A stretch of 28,883 nt of DNA from JANNFX01 sp040080075 (GCA_040080075.1 JBEBJD010000261.1:1-28883); one strand, 5' to 3'. Numbered from the stretch's first letter, positions 1-7,598 are shown. Numbers and translations: made by a program. The notes: generated by a model not told the origin, from the letters alone.

Positions 1-207
1 TTGCAGGTCTTGTCGTGCCAATCATTGCCGCCTGATGCGCCCGTGATCGGCGCTGGCATCGGGTTCGAAGAAACGGCCGCCATCGCCAGCCGTTTGGGAC
101 GCAAATGCATCGCTTTTTCACAACTTGCCAAAGCGGCCGATGAGTGCCGCATAGCGGCCACCTACTTCGCGCCTGCCGTCGCTGTGGCACTGTTGGCAGA
201 GACATAA
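1..207 (+). CDS. C-terminal fragment, H4MPT-linked C1-transfer hydantoinase-like protein
   Basis: This is the 3' end of a gene that begins left of the window; the frame is open from base 1 and ends at TAA 205-207. The visible 68 residues contain a Gly-rich turn (VIGAGIG), a segment SRLGRKCIAF, and end in APAVAVALLAE. From memory this ending matches hydantoinase/oxoprolinase-like proteins of the tetrahydromethanopterin-linked C1-transfer pathway (related to archaeal MfnF of methanofuran synthesis), an ASKHA-fold family found in methylotrophs. The family call is recognition from a short tail, so it is moderate. It agrees with mfnB and folB at the other end of the window. It converges on the minus-strand TauE-like gene 53 bp away. 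Confidence 0.6.
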   Translation: MQVLSCQSLPPDAPVIGAGIGFEETAAIASRLGRKCIAFSQLAKAADECRIAATYFAPAVAVALLAET

Positions 208-259
208 ATAGACGTCGCACACGCGGCGCTTTGATCGGCACGACCCGGTGCACATGCTC

Positions 260-283
260 CCTACCTGTTCATCAGCAGGTAGG
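260..283 (-). terminator. Perfect 8-bp hairpin over the stop codon of the TauE-like gene
   Basis: CCTACCTG (260-267) and CAGGTAGG (276-283) are exact inverted repeats around an 8-base loop. The stop codon (complement of 261-263) lies inside the stem. It sits between two convergent genes, where a terminator is expected, but no T-run follows on either strand, so it is at best an atypical or 3'-end-protecting hairpin. Confidence 0.35.
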
Positions 284-1052
284 CGGCATACATAAGCGTG
301 ACCGCCAGCACCAGCCGCAACAGCCAGTCGGGAATGTAGCCCGTCAGCCGCGATCCGATAAGAATGCCAGGCACCGATCCCGCCAGCAACGCGCCCAGCA
401 GGGTGACGTCGAGATTGCCCATGCCGGCATGGCCTAACCCTGACACAAGAGTGAGAGGCACCGCGTGAACAATATCGGTGCCGACGATGCGGCGCGCGAG
501 AAGCATCGGGTACAACCCTGTCAGAACCGAGACGCCAATCGCTCCCGCCCCAACTGACGTCAACGCCACCATGCCGCCCAACAATAGACCGAACAGAAAT
601 GTCGGTAACTTGCGCGGTGGAGTGTCTGTGGCGGCGGCATCTTCGCTGGGCTGTACGCGGCGCAAAAACGGCATCAGGGCAATGGCGAGCGCACTGCATA
701 CAAGCGCCACCGCCAAGACTTTGCGGATAGCATGCGCCAAAAGATGCGTATCGGCGCCCGAGAAATAGATCCAGCCGACCACAATGGCGGCACCCGGCAG
801 ACTGCCCATGGCGAGCCAGCCAAGTATCGGCCAATTGACGTTTCCTAGCCGGTGGTGGCGCAGCGCGGCGCTGGCCTTGGTAATTGACGCAAACAGCAGG
901 TCGGTGCCGACCGCCACCGTTGGATGAAAGCCGATGCCAATCAGCATTGGAGTCGTCAAAGAGCCCGCGCCGACGCCGGTAATGCCGATCAGAAAGCCGA
1001 TCAGGAAGCCCCCGGCCACGATTAAATGCAAGTTGGTTGAGATGAGGTCCAT
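261..1052 (-). CDS. TauE/SafE family sulfite exporter-like membrane protein
   Basis: This is a 263-aa, very hydrophobic protein with the two-half architecture of TauE/SafE (PF01925) permeases. The N-terminal half has the family hallmark GFLIGITGVGAGSLTTPML, followed by a cytoplasmic-looking RHHRLGNVNW segment; the second half repeats the pattern (LTSVGAGAIGVSVL). About eight membrane segments are expected. Families with this domain export sulfite, sulfoacetate or other organic anions. It is the last gene of a minus-strand run cysH-cysD-cysN-tauE-tauE, 67 bp after the preceding TauE-like gene, so export of excess sulfite from sulfate reduction is a reasonable inference. The ATG at 1050-1052 is the natural start; length is normal for the family. 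The true substrate cannot be read from sequence. Confidence 0.85.
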   Translation of the reverse strand: MDLISTNLHLIVAGGFLIGFLIGITGVGAGSLTTPMLIGIGFHPTVAVGTDLLFASITKASAALRHHRLGNVNWPILGWLAMGSLPGAAIVVGWIYFSGADTHLLAHAIRKVLAVALVCSALAIALMPFLRRVQPSEDAAATDTPPRKLPTFLFGLLLGGMVALTSVGAGAIGVSVLTGLYPMLLARRIVGTDIVHAVPLTLVSGLGHAGMGNLDVTLLGALLAGSVPGILIGSRLTGYIPDWLLRLVLAVTLMYAAYLLMNR

Positions 1053-1119
1053 GACGGCGCTTAGTGCCCCGTCCCGATAACGCAGAAATGAACCAGCTTT
1101 GCTTTATTGTTCGTACGCG

Positions 1120-1863
1120 TCATGCGATGGCCTTAAGAATCGTCCTCAAGCTGAGAAGCACAACCACGCAGCCGACGATGAGCATCAGCACCTTATCGGG
1201 GATGTGCTTGGTCGCATAGGCGGCAAACGGAGCCGCTATGATGCCGCCAGCAATAAGACCGGCAATGATCGGCCAGAGGCTCAAGCCGACTGTCAAGAAG
1301 AACGTTGCCGAAATTGTCAGTGTGACAAAGAATTCGGACAAATTAACCGAACCGATTGCGTAGCGGGGCGGGGTGCCTTGTCCCAACAGCGACGAGGTCA
1401 CGATAGGTCCCCAGCCGCCACCACCCATGGCATCCAAGAGCCCGCCAAAAAAGCCGAGGGGCGCGACCGCAACCGGCGCTGCCCCCTGTACGGGGCGCTG
1501 ATTGATGGCTTTCCAGATGATCACTATGCCGAGAATAAGCAGGTAACCGCTGATGTAGGGCCTCAATACATCGCCAGGCAATTCGGAAAGCGCATAGGCT
1601 CCAAGTGCGCCGCCGGTCATTCCCGGCACCACCAATCGCAACACCAAACTCCGGTCGACATTACCGAGCTTCCAATGTGCAAGTCCCGATGCGCCGGTCG
1701 TAAACGTTTCGGCGGCATGAACACACGCGCTGGCGGTTGCGGGTGAAACTCCAAGGCTCAATAGTACTGATGTTGACGTGACGCCATACGCCATACCAAT
1801 AGCACCATCGACCATTTGGGCGACGAAGCCGATAATGACGTACAGTAGAATGTCGTCCCACAT
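1120..1863 (-). CDS. TauE/SafE family membrane protein next to cysN
   Basis: This 247-aa protein is a second, divergent TauE/SafE-type permease. It starts MWDDILLYVIIGFVAQMVDG and carries the family pattern MVDGAIGMAYGVTSTSVLL in the first half and FFGGLLDAMGGGGWGPIV in the second. The GxWGPIV variety is the form often found beside sulfate-assimilation genes, which fits its position 61 bp downstream of cysN on the same strand. Probably eight membrane helices in two inverted halves; likely inner-membrane export of sulfite or a related sulfur anion. It resembles its downstream neighbour only at family level, so the two are not a recent tandem duplication. ATG at 1861-1863. The sulfite role is inferred from context. 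Confidence 0.87.
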   Translation of the reverse strand: MWDDILLYVIIGFVAQMVDGAIGMAYGVTSTSVLLSLGVSPATASACVHAAETFTTGASGLAHWKLGNVDRSLVLRLVVPGMTGGALGAYALSELPGDVLRPYISGYLLILGIVIIWKAINQRPVQGAAPVAVAPLGFFGGLLDAMGGGGWGPIVTSSLLGQGTPPRYAIGSVNLSEFFVTLTISATFFLTVGLSLWPIIAGLIAGGIIAAPFAAYATKHIPDKVLMLIVGCVVVLLSLRTILKAIA

Positions 1864-1924
1864 GTGAGGCGGCTCTGGTCCAGGTGATGGATAGAAATGC
1901 GCTTATGGATTGTGAGTGATCGAA

Positions 1925-3469
1925 CTAGATTGAATAGTCCGGTGGGCTTTCGATTTCGACAGCCACGCCCGCCGCCCGCAAGATGAGGGCCACCTCATTG
2001 GCGCGCCTGCGGAACTCAGCCTCGCCATCTCCCGATGCCGTCCCAGACTGCCGCAAGTCGGCACACAATCCGCGCTCCAGCATGGCGCGAGTTAATATGA
2101 AGGTATCGGCACTCGCCTTGGCAACGGCTTCGCTTACTTCGGTCACAACGCCGCCGGCGATCGACGCCCCCGTCACCGCATCAACGAGCATAAAACTGCC
2201 CGTCTCGGGAGCATCGGCAAAGGTGTCGATAGCCGCGCCACGTCCCAGCGCAATGTGAGCCAGCGCAATATCGTTGACGCCACAAACAGTTGACGGGTTC
2301 GATGCCAATGTTTCGAGATCGAGCAGGGCGCGGATTTCAATATGGGAAACAGGGATGAGATCGGTTGCGGTGCGAAGCAAGTAAGCTCCGCGCGGATCAA
2401 ACGCGGTCTCGTTTAACCACACGAGTTTAGTCTCGAGGCTGCGCGCAATGGCTGGCTTGTTGTCGGGCTTGGCCATAACAGCGCCGCGTGCCACGTCAAG
2501 ATCTGTATCGAGCTGAATAGCGACCGCCCGCCCGGTGCTGGCTTCCGCCAAGTCTCCGTCCATGGTGGCGATGCGCAATACCTTGGCGCTGCGTTTAGAC
2601 AGCGCATCGGTGAGTGTTTCGCCAACGCGAACTGTACCAGAGCTGACGGTGCCGGCGAGTGCGCGAAAGTCGTTGCGGATGTCGCGCAGAACGGTTTGCA
2701 CTGGAAAACGGAAGGGTCCCGACGAATCCGTGACCCGGCTTGGCAAGCTCTCAAGATGCTTGAGCAGTGTCGGGCCGGTGTACCAAGGCATCCGCTTGGA
2801 GCCCTCGGCAACGTTGTCGCCCGATACAGCTGCCACTGGTATGGCGATGGCTTCCCAGAACCCAAAGCGCCAGGACAACGAACGGAAGTCGGTTTCGATC
2901 TGGCGGAACCGCTCTTCCGACCATTCGGCCAGGTCCATCTTGTTGACGGCCAGCACCACGCGCTTGACGCCAACGAGATCGAGTATAGCGGCGTGACGGC
3001 GCGTCTGGCGCTTAATTCCATGACGGGCATCGATCAGCATGATGGCAACGTCGGCATGACTGGCACCAGAGGCCATGTTGCGCGTGTACTGCTCGTGACC
3101 TGGACTGTCGATGACGACGAAACGGCGCGTGGCCGTATCGAAATAGCGCCAAGCGATATCAATCGTAATGCCTTGTTCGCGCTCGGCAACGAGGCCGTCC
3201 ATCAACAGGCTGAAATCGGGATTGCCGCCGTCGACCTTCTTGCCCTTTTGCAAAGTTTCGCGCTGATCATCGTAGAGGTCGGTGGCGTCCCACAACAAGC
3301 GGCCAATAAGCGTCGACTTGCCATCGTCCACCGAACCGCAGGTCAACACCCGGATCATGCCTGAGAGTTCAGGGGCGACAGCGGCAAGTACGCCGGCCGC
3401 AACAGGGGCGGCGGCGGGCTTTGCCGGCGTCAACTTGGAGACGGTCTTGGATGCAGGTTGAGCGGTCAT
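1925..3469 (-). CDS. cysN: Sulfate adenylyltransferase large subunit CysN with APS-kinase-like C-terminal stub
   Basis: GTPase subunit of ATP sulfurylase, which with CysD makes adenosine 5'-phosphosulfate (APS) from sulfate and ATP. The 514-aa protein has an Ala/Pro-rich N-terminal tail (residues 1-36), then G1 GSVDDGKST (about 45-53), G3 DSPGHEQ (about 121-127), G4 NKMD (about 176-179), and EF-Tu-like beta-barrels to about residue 435. It is longer than a plain CysN (about 475 aa) but far shorter than a CysNC fusion (about 620 or more). The last 60 residues contain LERGLCADL and RRRANEVALILRAAGVAV, which resemble the APS kinase stretch around HGLCSDL and IRRVGEVANLM, but there is no kinase P-loop and nothing after it. 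The ATG overlaps the cysD stop by one base (TGATG), implying translational coupling. Confidence 0.95.
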   Translation of the reverse strand: MTAQPASKTVSKLTPAKPAAAPVAAGVLAAVAPELSGMIRVLTCGSVDDGKSTLIGRLLWDATDLYDDQRETLQKGKKVDGGNPDFSLLMDGLVAEREQGITIDIAWRYFDTATRRFVVIDSPGHEQYTRNMASGASHADVAIMLIDARHGIKRQTRRHAAILDLVGVKRVVLAVNKMDLAEWSEERFRQIETDFRSLSWRFGFWEAIAIPVAAVSGDNVAEGSKRMPWYTGPTLLKHLESLPSRVTDSSGPFRFPVQTVLRDIRNDFRALAGTVSSGTVRVGETLTDALSKRSAKVLRIATMDGDLAEASTGRAVAIQLDTDLDVARGAVMAKPDNKPAIARSLETKLVWLNETAFDPRGAYLLRTATDLIPVSHIEIRALLDLETLASNPSTVCGVNDIALAHIALGRGAAIDTFADAPETGSFMLVDAVTGASIAGGVVTEVSEAVAKASADTFILTRAMLERGLCADLRQSGTASGDGEAEFRRRANEVALILRAAGVAVEIESPPDYSI

Positions 3470-4374
3470 CAGAAGTAGCCTTCCTGCTTTTTCTTTTCCA
3501 TGGCACCGGCCTGATCGTGATCAATTAAGCGGCCCTGCCGCTCGGACGTGCGTGCGCCTAGCGTCTCGGCCACCACACTTTCAAGGTCGGTGGCATCCGA
3601 CTCGACCGCCGCCGTGAGTGGATAACAACCAAGCGTGCGGAAGCGGATCATGCGTTCGGTGATAACTTCGCCAGGCTTTAATTTCATGCGTTCATCATCG
3701 CGCATCAGCAACTGGCCATTGCGGATAATTGTCGGGCGTTTTGCAGCCATATAGAGTGGCACAACATCCAGCTTCTCGCGCAGGATGTAACGCCACACAT
3801 CGCGCTCAGTCCAGTTCGACAGCGGAAACACGCGCACGGTCTCCCCCGCACCAAGCCGGCCATTGAGCAGTCGCCACATCTCGGGCCGCTGACGGCGCGG
3901 ATCCCAGCGATGCCCTTCGGCGCGGAAGGAAAATACCCGCTCTTTGGCGCGGCTTGCCTCTTCGTCGCGGCGCGCACCGCCGAAAGCGGCATCGAAGGCA
4001 TACTTATCGAGGGCAGCCTTCAAGGGCACCGTCTTCATGACTTCGGTATAGACCGACGGCGAGTGGTCAAACGGATTGACGTTTTTAGCGATGCCATCCT
4101 CGTTGGTTTCGACGATGAGATCGAGATCGAAGTCGCGCACGGTCTTGTCGCGAAACGCAATCATTTCACGAAATTTCCACTTGGTATCGACATGGAGCAC
4201 GGGGAAAGGAAGCCGGGCGGGCCAAAACGCCTTGCGCGCCAAGTGCAAGAGAACGGTTGAGTCTTTGCCGATAGAATAGAGCAGCACAGGTTTGCGGAAT
4301 TGCGCGGCAGCTTCACGGAAAATGTGAATGCTTTCTGCTTCCAGCAGATCCAGATGAGAAATAGCCGCTGTCAT
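3469..4374 (-). CDS. cysD: Sulfate adenylyltransferase small subunit CysD
   Basis: Catalytic PP-loop subunit of ATP sulfurylase, partner of CysN. The 301-aa length is normal. Diagnostic features are the PP-loop SIGKDSTVLLHLARKAF (from residue 34), HVDTKWKFREMI, the FGGARRDEEASRAKER segment that contacts ATP, FPLSNWTERDVW, and the highly conserved C-terminus MEKKKQEGYF. It lies second in cysHDN: its ATG overlaps the cysH stop by four bases (ATGA) and its own stop overlaps the cysN start by one base. It has no visible promoter of its own and should be co-transcribed with cysH. Confidence 0.97.
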   Translation of the reverse strand: MTAAISHLDLLEAESIHIFREAAAQFRKPVLLYSIGKDSTVLLHLARKAFWPARLPFPVLHVDTKWKFREMIAFRDKTVRDFDLDLIVETNEDGIAKNVNPFDHSPSVYTEVMKTVPLKAALDKYAFDAAFGGARRDEEASRAKERVFSFRAEGHRWDPRRQRPEMWRLLNGRLGAGETVRVFPLSNWTERDVWRYILREKLDVVPLYMAAKRPTIIRNGQLLMRDDERMKLKPGEVITERMIRFRTLGCYPLTAAVESDATDLESVVAETLGARTSERQGRLIDHDQAGAMEKKKQEGYF

Positions 4375-5174
4375 TCCGCGACGTCCTTTTGTTCAGGGCG
4401 CCCAATATGCTTGGGCCGGTTGTGCAATCCGCATTCTTTGCCGTCTTCGTTTTCCCACCACCAGCGCCCAGCGCGGATGTCTTCTCCGGGGCGGATCGCG
4501 CGCGTGCACGGCTGACAACCGATAGACGGAAAACCCTTGGCGTGCAGCGCGTTAACTGGAATGCTGTTGTCCTTAACGTAGAGTTCAAGTTGTTGAAGTG
4601 TCCAATCAGCAATCGGATTGAGCTTTACCAATTTCAGCCCGCCGTCCCATGTGGCGAATGGCACCTCAGCCCGGCCGGCCGACTGGTCACGCCTCAGGCC
4701 TGTGATCCAGCCGCCAGCACCCGCCAGCGCCCGGTTGAGCGGCTGCACCTTGCGTACTTCGCAACAGGCCTTCCGGTTTTCCACGGCATAGCGAAAGCCC
4801 ATGATTCCATCACGAGCGACAAGTTCTTCCACTGCTTTGGCATCTGGAAACACGACACGGATCTTAAGGCCATAACGCTGTTCACTGGCCTCCAGCGTTT
4901 CCAGTGTCTCAGGAAAATGCCGCCCCGTATCCAGCGTAAAGACATCAACGTCAGCGCCCGACTGCACAATAGCGTGCAGGACAGCCTGATCTTCAAGCCC
5001 AAGGCTCGTCGAGAACGCAATACGGCCAGGCACCGCCTTGGCAATGGCTTTGATGCGTTCAATCGCATCGGTGATGCCGGGCAATTCAACAGCCAGCCGC
5101 GCCGCCACATCAGCACCCAGCGTGCGAACGGGCACTTTTGCAGCCCGTGCCTTGTCGGTTGCAGTTTTGGTCAT
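4371..5174 (-). CDS. cysH: Adenylylsulfate (APS) reductase, thioredoxin-dependent, CysH family
   Basis: This 267-aa protein reduces activated sulfate to sulfite. The PP-loop-like FSTSLGLEDQAVLH (about residues 54-67) and LDTGRHFPET identify the CysH family. Two cysteine pairs, CC at 137-138 and CxxC at 220-223 (GCQPCTR), are the [4Fe-4S] ligands that separate APS reductases from cluster-free PAPS reductases; the catalytic Cys is in KECGLH near residue 248. The enzyme should therefore use APS directly, as in plants and many alphaproteobacteria, so no APS kinase is required, consistent with the CysN tail. It is the first gene of cysHDN. A good ribosome binding site, AGGAG (complement of 5181-5185), lies 6 bases before the ATG, and a palindrome over a likely -10 box lies upstream. 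Confidence 0.95.
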   Translation of the reverse strand: MTKTATDKARAAKVPVRTLGADVAARLAVELPGITDAIERIKAIAKAVPGRIAFSTSLGLEDQAVLHAIVQSGADVDVFTLDTGRHFPETLETLEASEQRYGLKIRVVFPDAKAVEELVARDGIMGFRYAVENRKACCEVRKVQPLNRALAGAGGWITGLRRDQSAGRAEVPFATWDGGLKLVKLNPIADWTLQQLELYVKDNSIPVNALHAKGFPSIGCQPCTRAIRPGEDIRAGRWWWENEDGKECGLHNRPKHIGRPEQKDVAE

Positions 5175-5233
5175 AAAGGTCTCCTACGCGCCGGAACCTA
5201 GAGAAAAACGGTTGCGGTTAGAAGGGGCCATGC

Positions 5234-5257
5234 GAAATAAGTATAGCATTTTATTTC
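5234..5257 (-). promoter_or_regulatory. Candidate operator/promoter of cysHDN
   Basis: An exact 7-bp inverted repeat, GAAATAA (5234-5240) and TTATTTC (5251-5257), with a 10-bp spacer sits 60-83 bp upstream of the cysH start in an otherwise G+C-rich context. The minus-strand hexamer TATACT (complement of 5240-5245), one mismatch from a sigma-70 -10 box, lies within the dyad; no good -35 is seen. A regulator binding here would block or recruit RNA polymerase. The regulator is not encoded nearby; an Rrf2- or LysR-type sulfur regulator is only a guess. Confidence 0.45.
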
Positions 5258-5285
5258 ATACCGCCGCCTGTGGAGAAAAATTTTC

Positions 5286-6569
5286 CTAATTTACCTGTGA
5301 ACCGCACGTTTGTTCTGCTGGCCGATCCAGATCCTGAAGCCATTCCCCGGTTCCCCTGGCCGCCGCCACCCCTGTGGCAAACGCGGCCTGCAATAAATAC
5401 CCCCCTGTCGGGGCGTCCCAATCAAGCATTTCGCCAGCGACAAACACACCAGGGCGCTGGAGCAGCATGAAATTCTGATCGATGGCGCCAAAATCGACCC
5501 CACCAGACGAGGAAATCGCCCTCTCAAGACCGCTCAGCCTCTCAACCTTGACCGGCACTGCTTTGATGAGGCGTGCCCGCTCCAACTGATCTGATGGCAG
5601 CGCCCCAGGCGATCCTTCGCGCAACAAGGCGATGGCGGCTGGCGTGAGCTTCAGGGCCTTGCGCAGGAACGTCGCCATAGACTGCCGGCCGCGATAGCCT
5701 GACAGCCGCGCCTTGACCTCTTCCGCGCTTTCGTCAGGCCGCAAATCGATCGACATCAGCACGGCAGATCCGGCGTCTAGTCCGTCTCTGATGGCACCCG
5801 AAAGCGCATAGATGGCGTTGCCCTCCAGTCCATGTCGCGTAATGATGGCCTCGCCGCGGCGCGTTTCACCATTGACCGAGACAGCAATACGCTTCAGCGG
5901 CTCACCGGCATGGCGTTCTTTTATGAGCGGCGTCCACAGCACCCGCACACCACAATTGGACGGCCGCAACGGCGACACACAAACACCATCCGCCGACAAA
6001 ACATCTGCCCAGCGCCCATCCGAGCCAAGACGCGGCCAACTGGCGCCGCCCATCGCCAGCACGACGGCATCGGCCGCAAAGGTATGGGACACCCCGTCTG
6101 GCCCCGAAAATCTCAGCGCGCCCGTCGGGTCCCACCCCGTCCAAGTCTGGCGCAGGTGCATGATTACACCAGCTTTGCTCAAGCGTGACAACCAAGCCCT
6201 CAGCACAGGAGACGCCTTGAAGTTTTTGGGAAAAACCCGCCCACTGGAGCCCACAAACGTCTCTTGGCCAAGTCCTTCACACCACGCGACCAGTTGCGCG
6301 GGTGTAAACGCTGCGATGGCCTCATTTAACTGCTTTGCATTGCGCCCATAGCGCGTCACAAACCGCTCAAACGGCTCTGAATGGGTCAGGTTCAATCCGC
6401 CCCGTCCCGCCATCAGAAATTTGCGTCCCGCACTGCCCATGCGGTCAAAGACCGTCACACGGTGGCCCGAAGACGACAAAACTTCAGCCGCTATCAGTCC
6501 GGCTGGACCGGCGCCGACGATGGCGATGGATCGAGGGCCGCGCGGCGGCGCCATTTCTACTTTGCTCAC
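5286..6569 (-). CDS. TIGR03862/HI0933-type NAD(P)/FAD-dependent flavoprotein
   Basis: This is a Rossmann-fold flavoprotein of about 427 aa. The N-terminus has the dinucleotide motif IAIVGAGPAGLIAAEVL, then GRKFLMAGRGGLNLTHSEP, the signature of the HI0933/YhiN family (TIGR03862 branch); further conserved stretches are SGRVFPKNFKASPVLRAW, VLAMGGASWPRLGSDG, and the C-terminal GEMLDWDAPTGGYLLQAAFATG, which closes the FAD site. The biochemical role is unknown. The start is uncertain: GTG at 6567-6569 overlaps the gloA stop as GTGA and is preferred for coupling; ATG at 6552-6554 and ATG at 6597-6599 are alternatives. The frame stays open farther upstream, but that part only shadows gloA. The gene reads with gloA and ends 111 bp before cysH. 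Confidence 0.9.
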   Translation of the reverse strand: MSKVEMAPPRGPRSIAIVGAGPAGLIAAEVLSSSGHRVTVFDRMGSAGRKFLMAGRGGLNLTHSEPFERFVTRYGRNAKQLNEAIAAFTPAQLVAWCEGLGQETFVGSSGRVFPKNFKASPVLRAWLSRLSKAGVIMHLRQTWTGWDPTGALRFSGPDGVSHTFAADAVVLAMGGASWPRLGSDGRWADVLSADGVCVSPLRPSNCGVRVLWTPLIKERHAGEPLKRIAVSVNGETRRGEAIITRHGLEGNAIYALSGAIRDGLDAGSAVLMSIDLRPDESAEEVKARLSGYRGRQSMATFLRKALKLTPAAIALLREGSPGALPSDQLERARLIKAVPVKVERLSGLERAISSSGGVDFGAIDQNFMLLQRPGVFVAGEMLDWDAPTGGYLLQAAFATGVAAARGTGEWLQDLDRPAEQTCGSQVN

Positions 6570-7006
6570 CACGAGCCTATGTTCGTCATCGAGGCCCATG
6601 GCTCCTGGCACGGCAGTGCAGCGCCCTTTTGTAAGAGTTCGATCGATATGCCGTCTGGCGACCGCACAAATGCCATATGACCATCGCGCGGCGGCCGGTT
6701 GATAACGACGCCTGCGGCCTGCAAGCGCTCGCACAATGCGTAGATATCATCAGTCTCAAAAGCCAAATGTCCGAAGTTACGGCCACCGGAATAAACCTCT
6801 TCGTCCCAGTTATATGTCAGTTCGATGAGAGGTGCCTTGTCACTCGCGGCCCGGGCTTCGTCACCTGGAGCGGCTAGGAATATAAGCGTAAATCGCCCGG
6901 CAGGATGGTCAGTGCGGCGCACCTCCTTCAGCCCTAAAAGTTGGCAAAAAAATTGGAGGCTCGCCTTAGTGTTGCTTATGCGCACCATTGAGTGCAAAAA
7001 TCGCAT
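6566..7006 (-). CDS. gloA: Glyoxalase I (lactoylglutathione lyase), VOC family
   Basis: Isomerises the methylglyoxal-glutathione hemithioacetal to S-lactoylglutathione. The 146-aa protein has two beta-alpha-beta-beta-beta (VOC) modules. With the ATG at 7004-7006 the expected four metal ligands are present: His5 (RFLHSMVRI), Glu62 (LIELTYN), His80 (FGHLAFE) and Glu123 (SIELLQK), close to the H5/E56/H74/E122 set of Escherichia coli GlxI. NWDEEVYSGGRNFGHLA is the usual glyoxalase I block, here as part of the metal site. The start is supported by an AGGGA ribosome binding site a few bases upstream; a TTG five codons earlier is less likely. It is followed without a gap by the flavoprotein gene. 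Reactive-aldehyde detoxification fits a methylotroph. Confidence 0.95.
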   Translation of the reverse strand: MRFLHSMVRISNTKASLQFFCQLLGLKEVRRTDHPAGRFTLIFLAAPGDEARAASDKAPLIELTYNWDEEVYSGGRNFGHLAFETDDIYALCERLQAAGVVINRPPRDGHMAFVRSPDGISIELLQKGAALPCQEPWASMTNIGSW

Positions 7007-7598
7007 GCAAACTTCCCTCAAATTGCCGCTGATTTGAGCAATGACTTAGCTCATCCCAAGCGCGCATGCACACGTCTAAATACTTTGAATTTCTAGGCAG
7101 AAGCCTGCGTCAAGGGGCACGCCTCGCACAAACACGCACAAAGCGTGCGACAATCGTTCAAGACAGACCGATGACAAGGTTGCAGTGGCGTTGGCATCCA
7201 GTTACGTCCCCGTCATCACCTATCGTGGCAACGCTTGGGTTTGCATCAACATTTTTTGACAGTTTTCTAACAAGCGTTGGCGCTACATTGAACTCGCCTA
7301 TGGCGCGCCGCAGCACCTTGGCCGCACCGCAAAAAAAATATCGGCTTGTCCACAGCAGCTGGCAATCGCCTGTAGTTCCGGCTGCTTAGAATGACGAGCG
7401 GTTGTGGACAAGAGATCCACGCGAATCGCGCTCCCAGAAACCTCAAATTACAAACTTGGCAGTGCCGCCATACGACCCTATCTTAACCACATCGTAAGAT
7501 TTCGATTCGCGCCCTGGTGAGGGCTAGAGCGCGGCCAAAATCGGGGTTTTGCGGAGTTACTCTAAAGAACGTAGCACCAGTAAGCGGGGTATTGAAGT
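7007..7598. other. 590-bp gene-free region with DnaA-box-like pair and dyads
   Basis: No convincing gene lies between gloA (leftward) and the cold-shock gene (rightward). The region holds both divergent promoters, although no strong -35/-10 pair is evident: a perfect TTGACA at 7256-7261 lacks a -10 at normal spacing. It contains an A8 tract at 7331-7338, two inverted DnaA-box-like 9-mers (listed separately), and ATCTTA/TAAGAT (7480-7485 and 7495-7500) whose core TTAA-N7-GTAA resembles a CtrA site. The short open frame at 7066-7389 has protein-like features of neither composition nor start and is not called. Confidence 0.5.
7345..7412. promoter_or_regulatory. Inverted pair of DnaA-box-like TTGTCCACA sites
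   Basis: CTTGTCCACA (7345-7354) and its exact inverse TGTGGACAAG (7403-7412) are 48 bp apart. TTGTCCACA is one base from the E. coli DnaA consensus TTATCCACA and is the usual form in several high-G+C bacteria. An A8 tract lies just upstream. This may be a DnaA-responsive promoter or part of an origin; two boxes are too few to name oriC. Confidence 0.35.

Noticed and set aside
118..834. Minus-strand 238-codon frame overlapping the first TauE-like gene
   Set aside because: It is a frame-shifted reading of the same strand with Arg/Cys/His-rich composition; the hydrophobic frame at 261-1052 is the gene.
1099..1746. Plus-strand 215-codon frame over the second TauE-like gene
   Set aside because: The translation is a low-complexity, Arg/Gln/His-rich shadow; the minus strand encodes a well-formed membrane protein.
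7256..7261. Perfect TTGACA as a promoter for the cold-shock gene
   Set aside because: No acceptable -10 hexamer at 15-19 bp spacing, and it lies over 330 bp from the start codon.
7066..7389. A 107-codon plus-strand frame in the gloA/cold-shock intergenic region
   Set aside because: No ribosome binding site, no family resemblance, Ser/Thr/Arg-rich composition typical of chance frames; it covers the A8 tract and a DnaA-like box.
7007..7598. Definite chromosomal origin of replication
   Set aside because: Only two DnaA-box-like sites, no clear A+T-rich unwinding element, and flanking genes not typical of an alphaproteobacterial origin; kept as a low-confidence observation.
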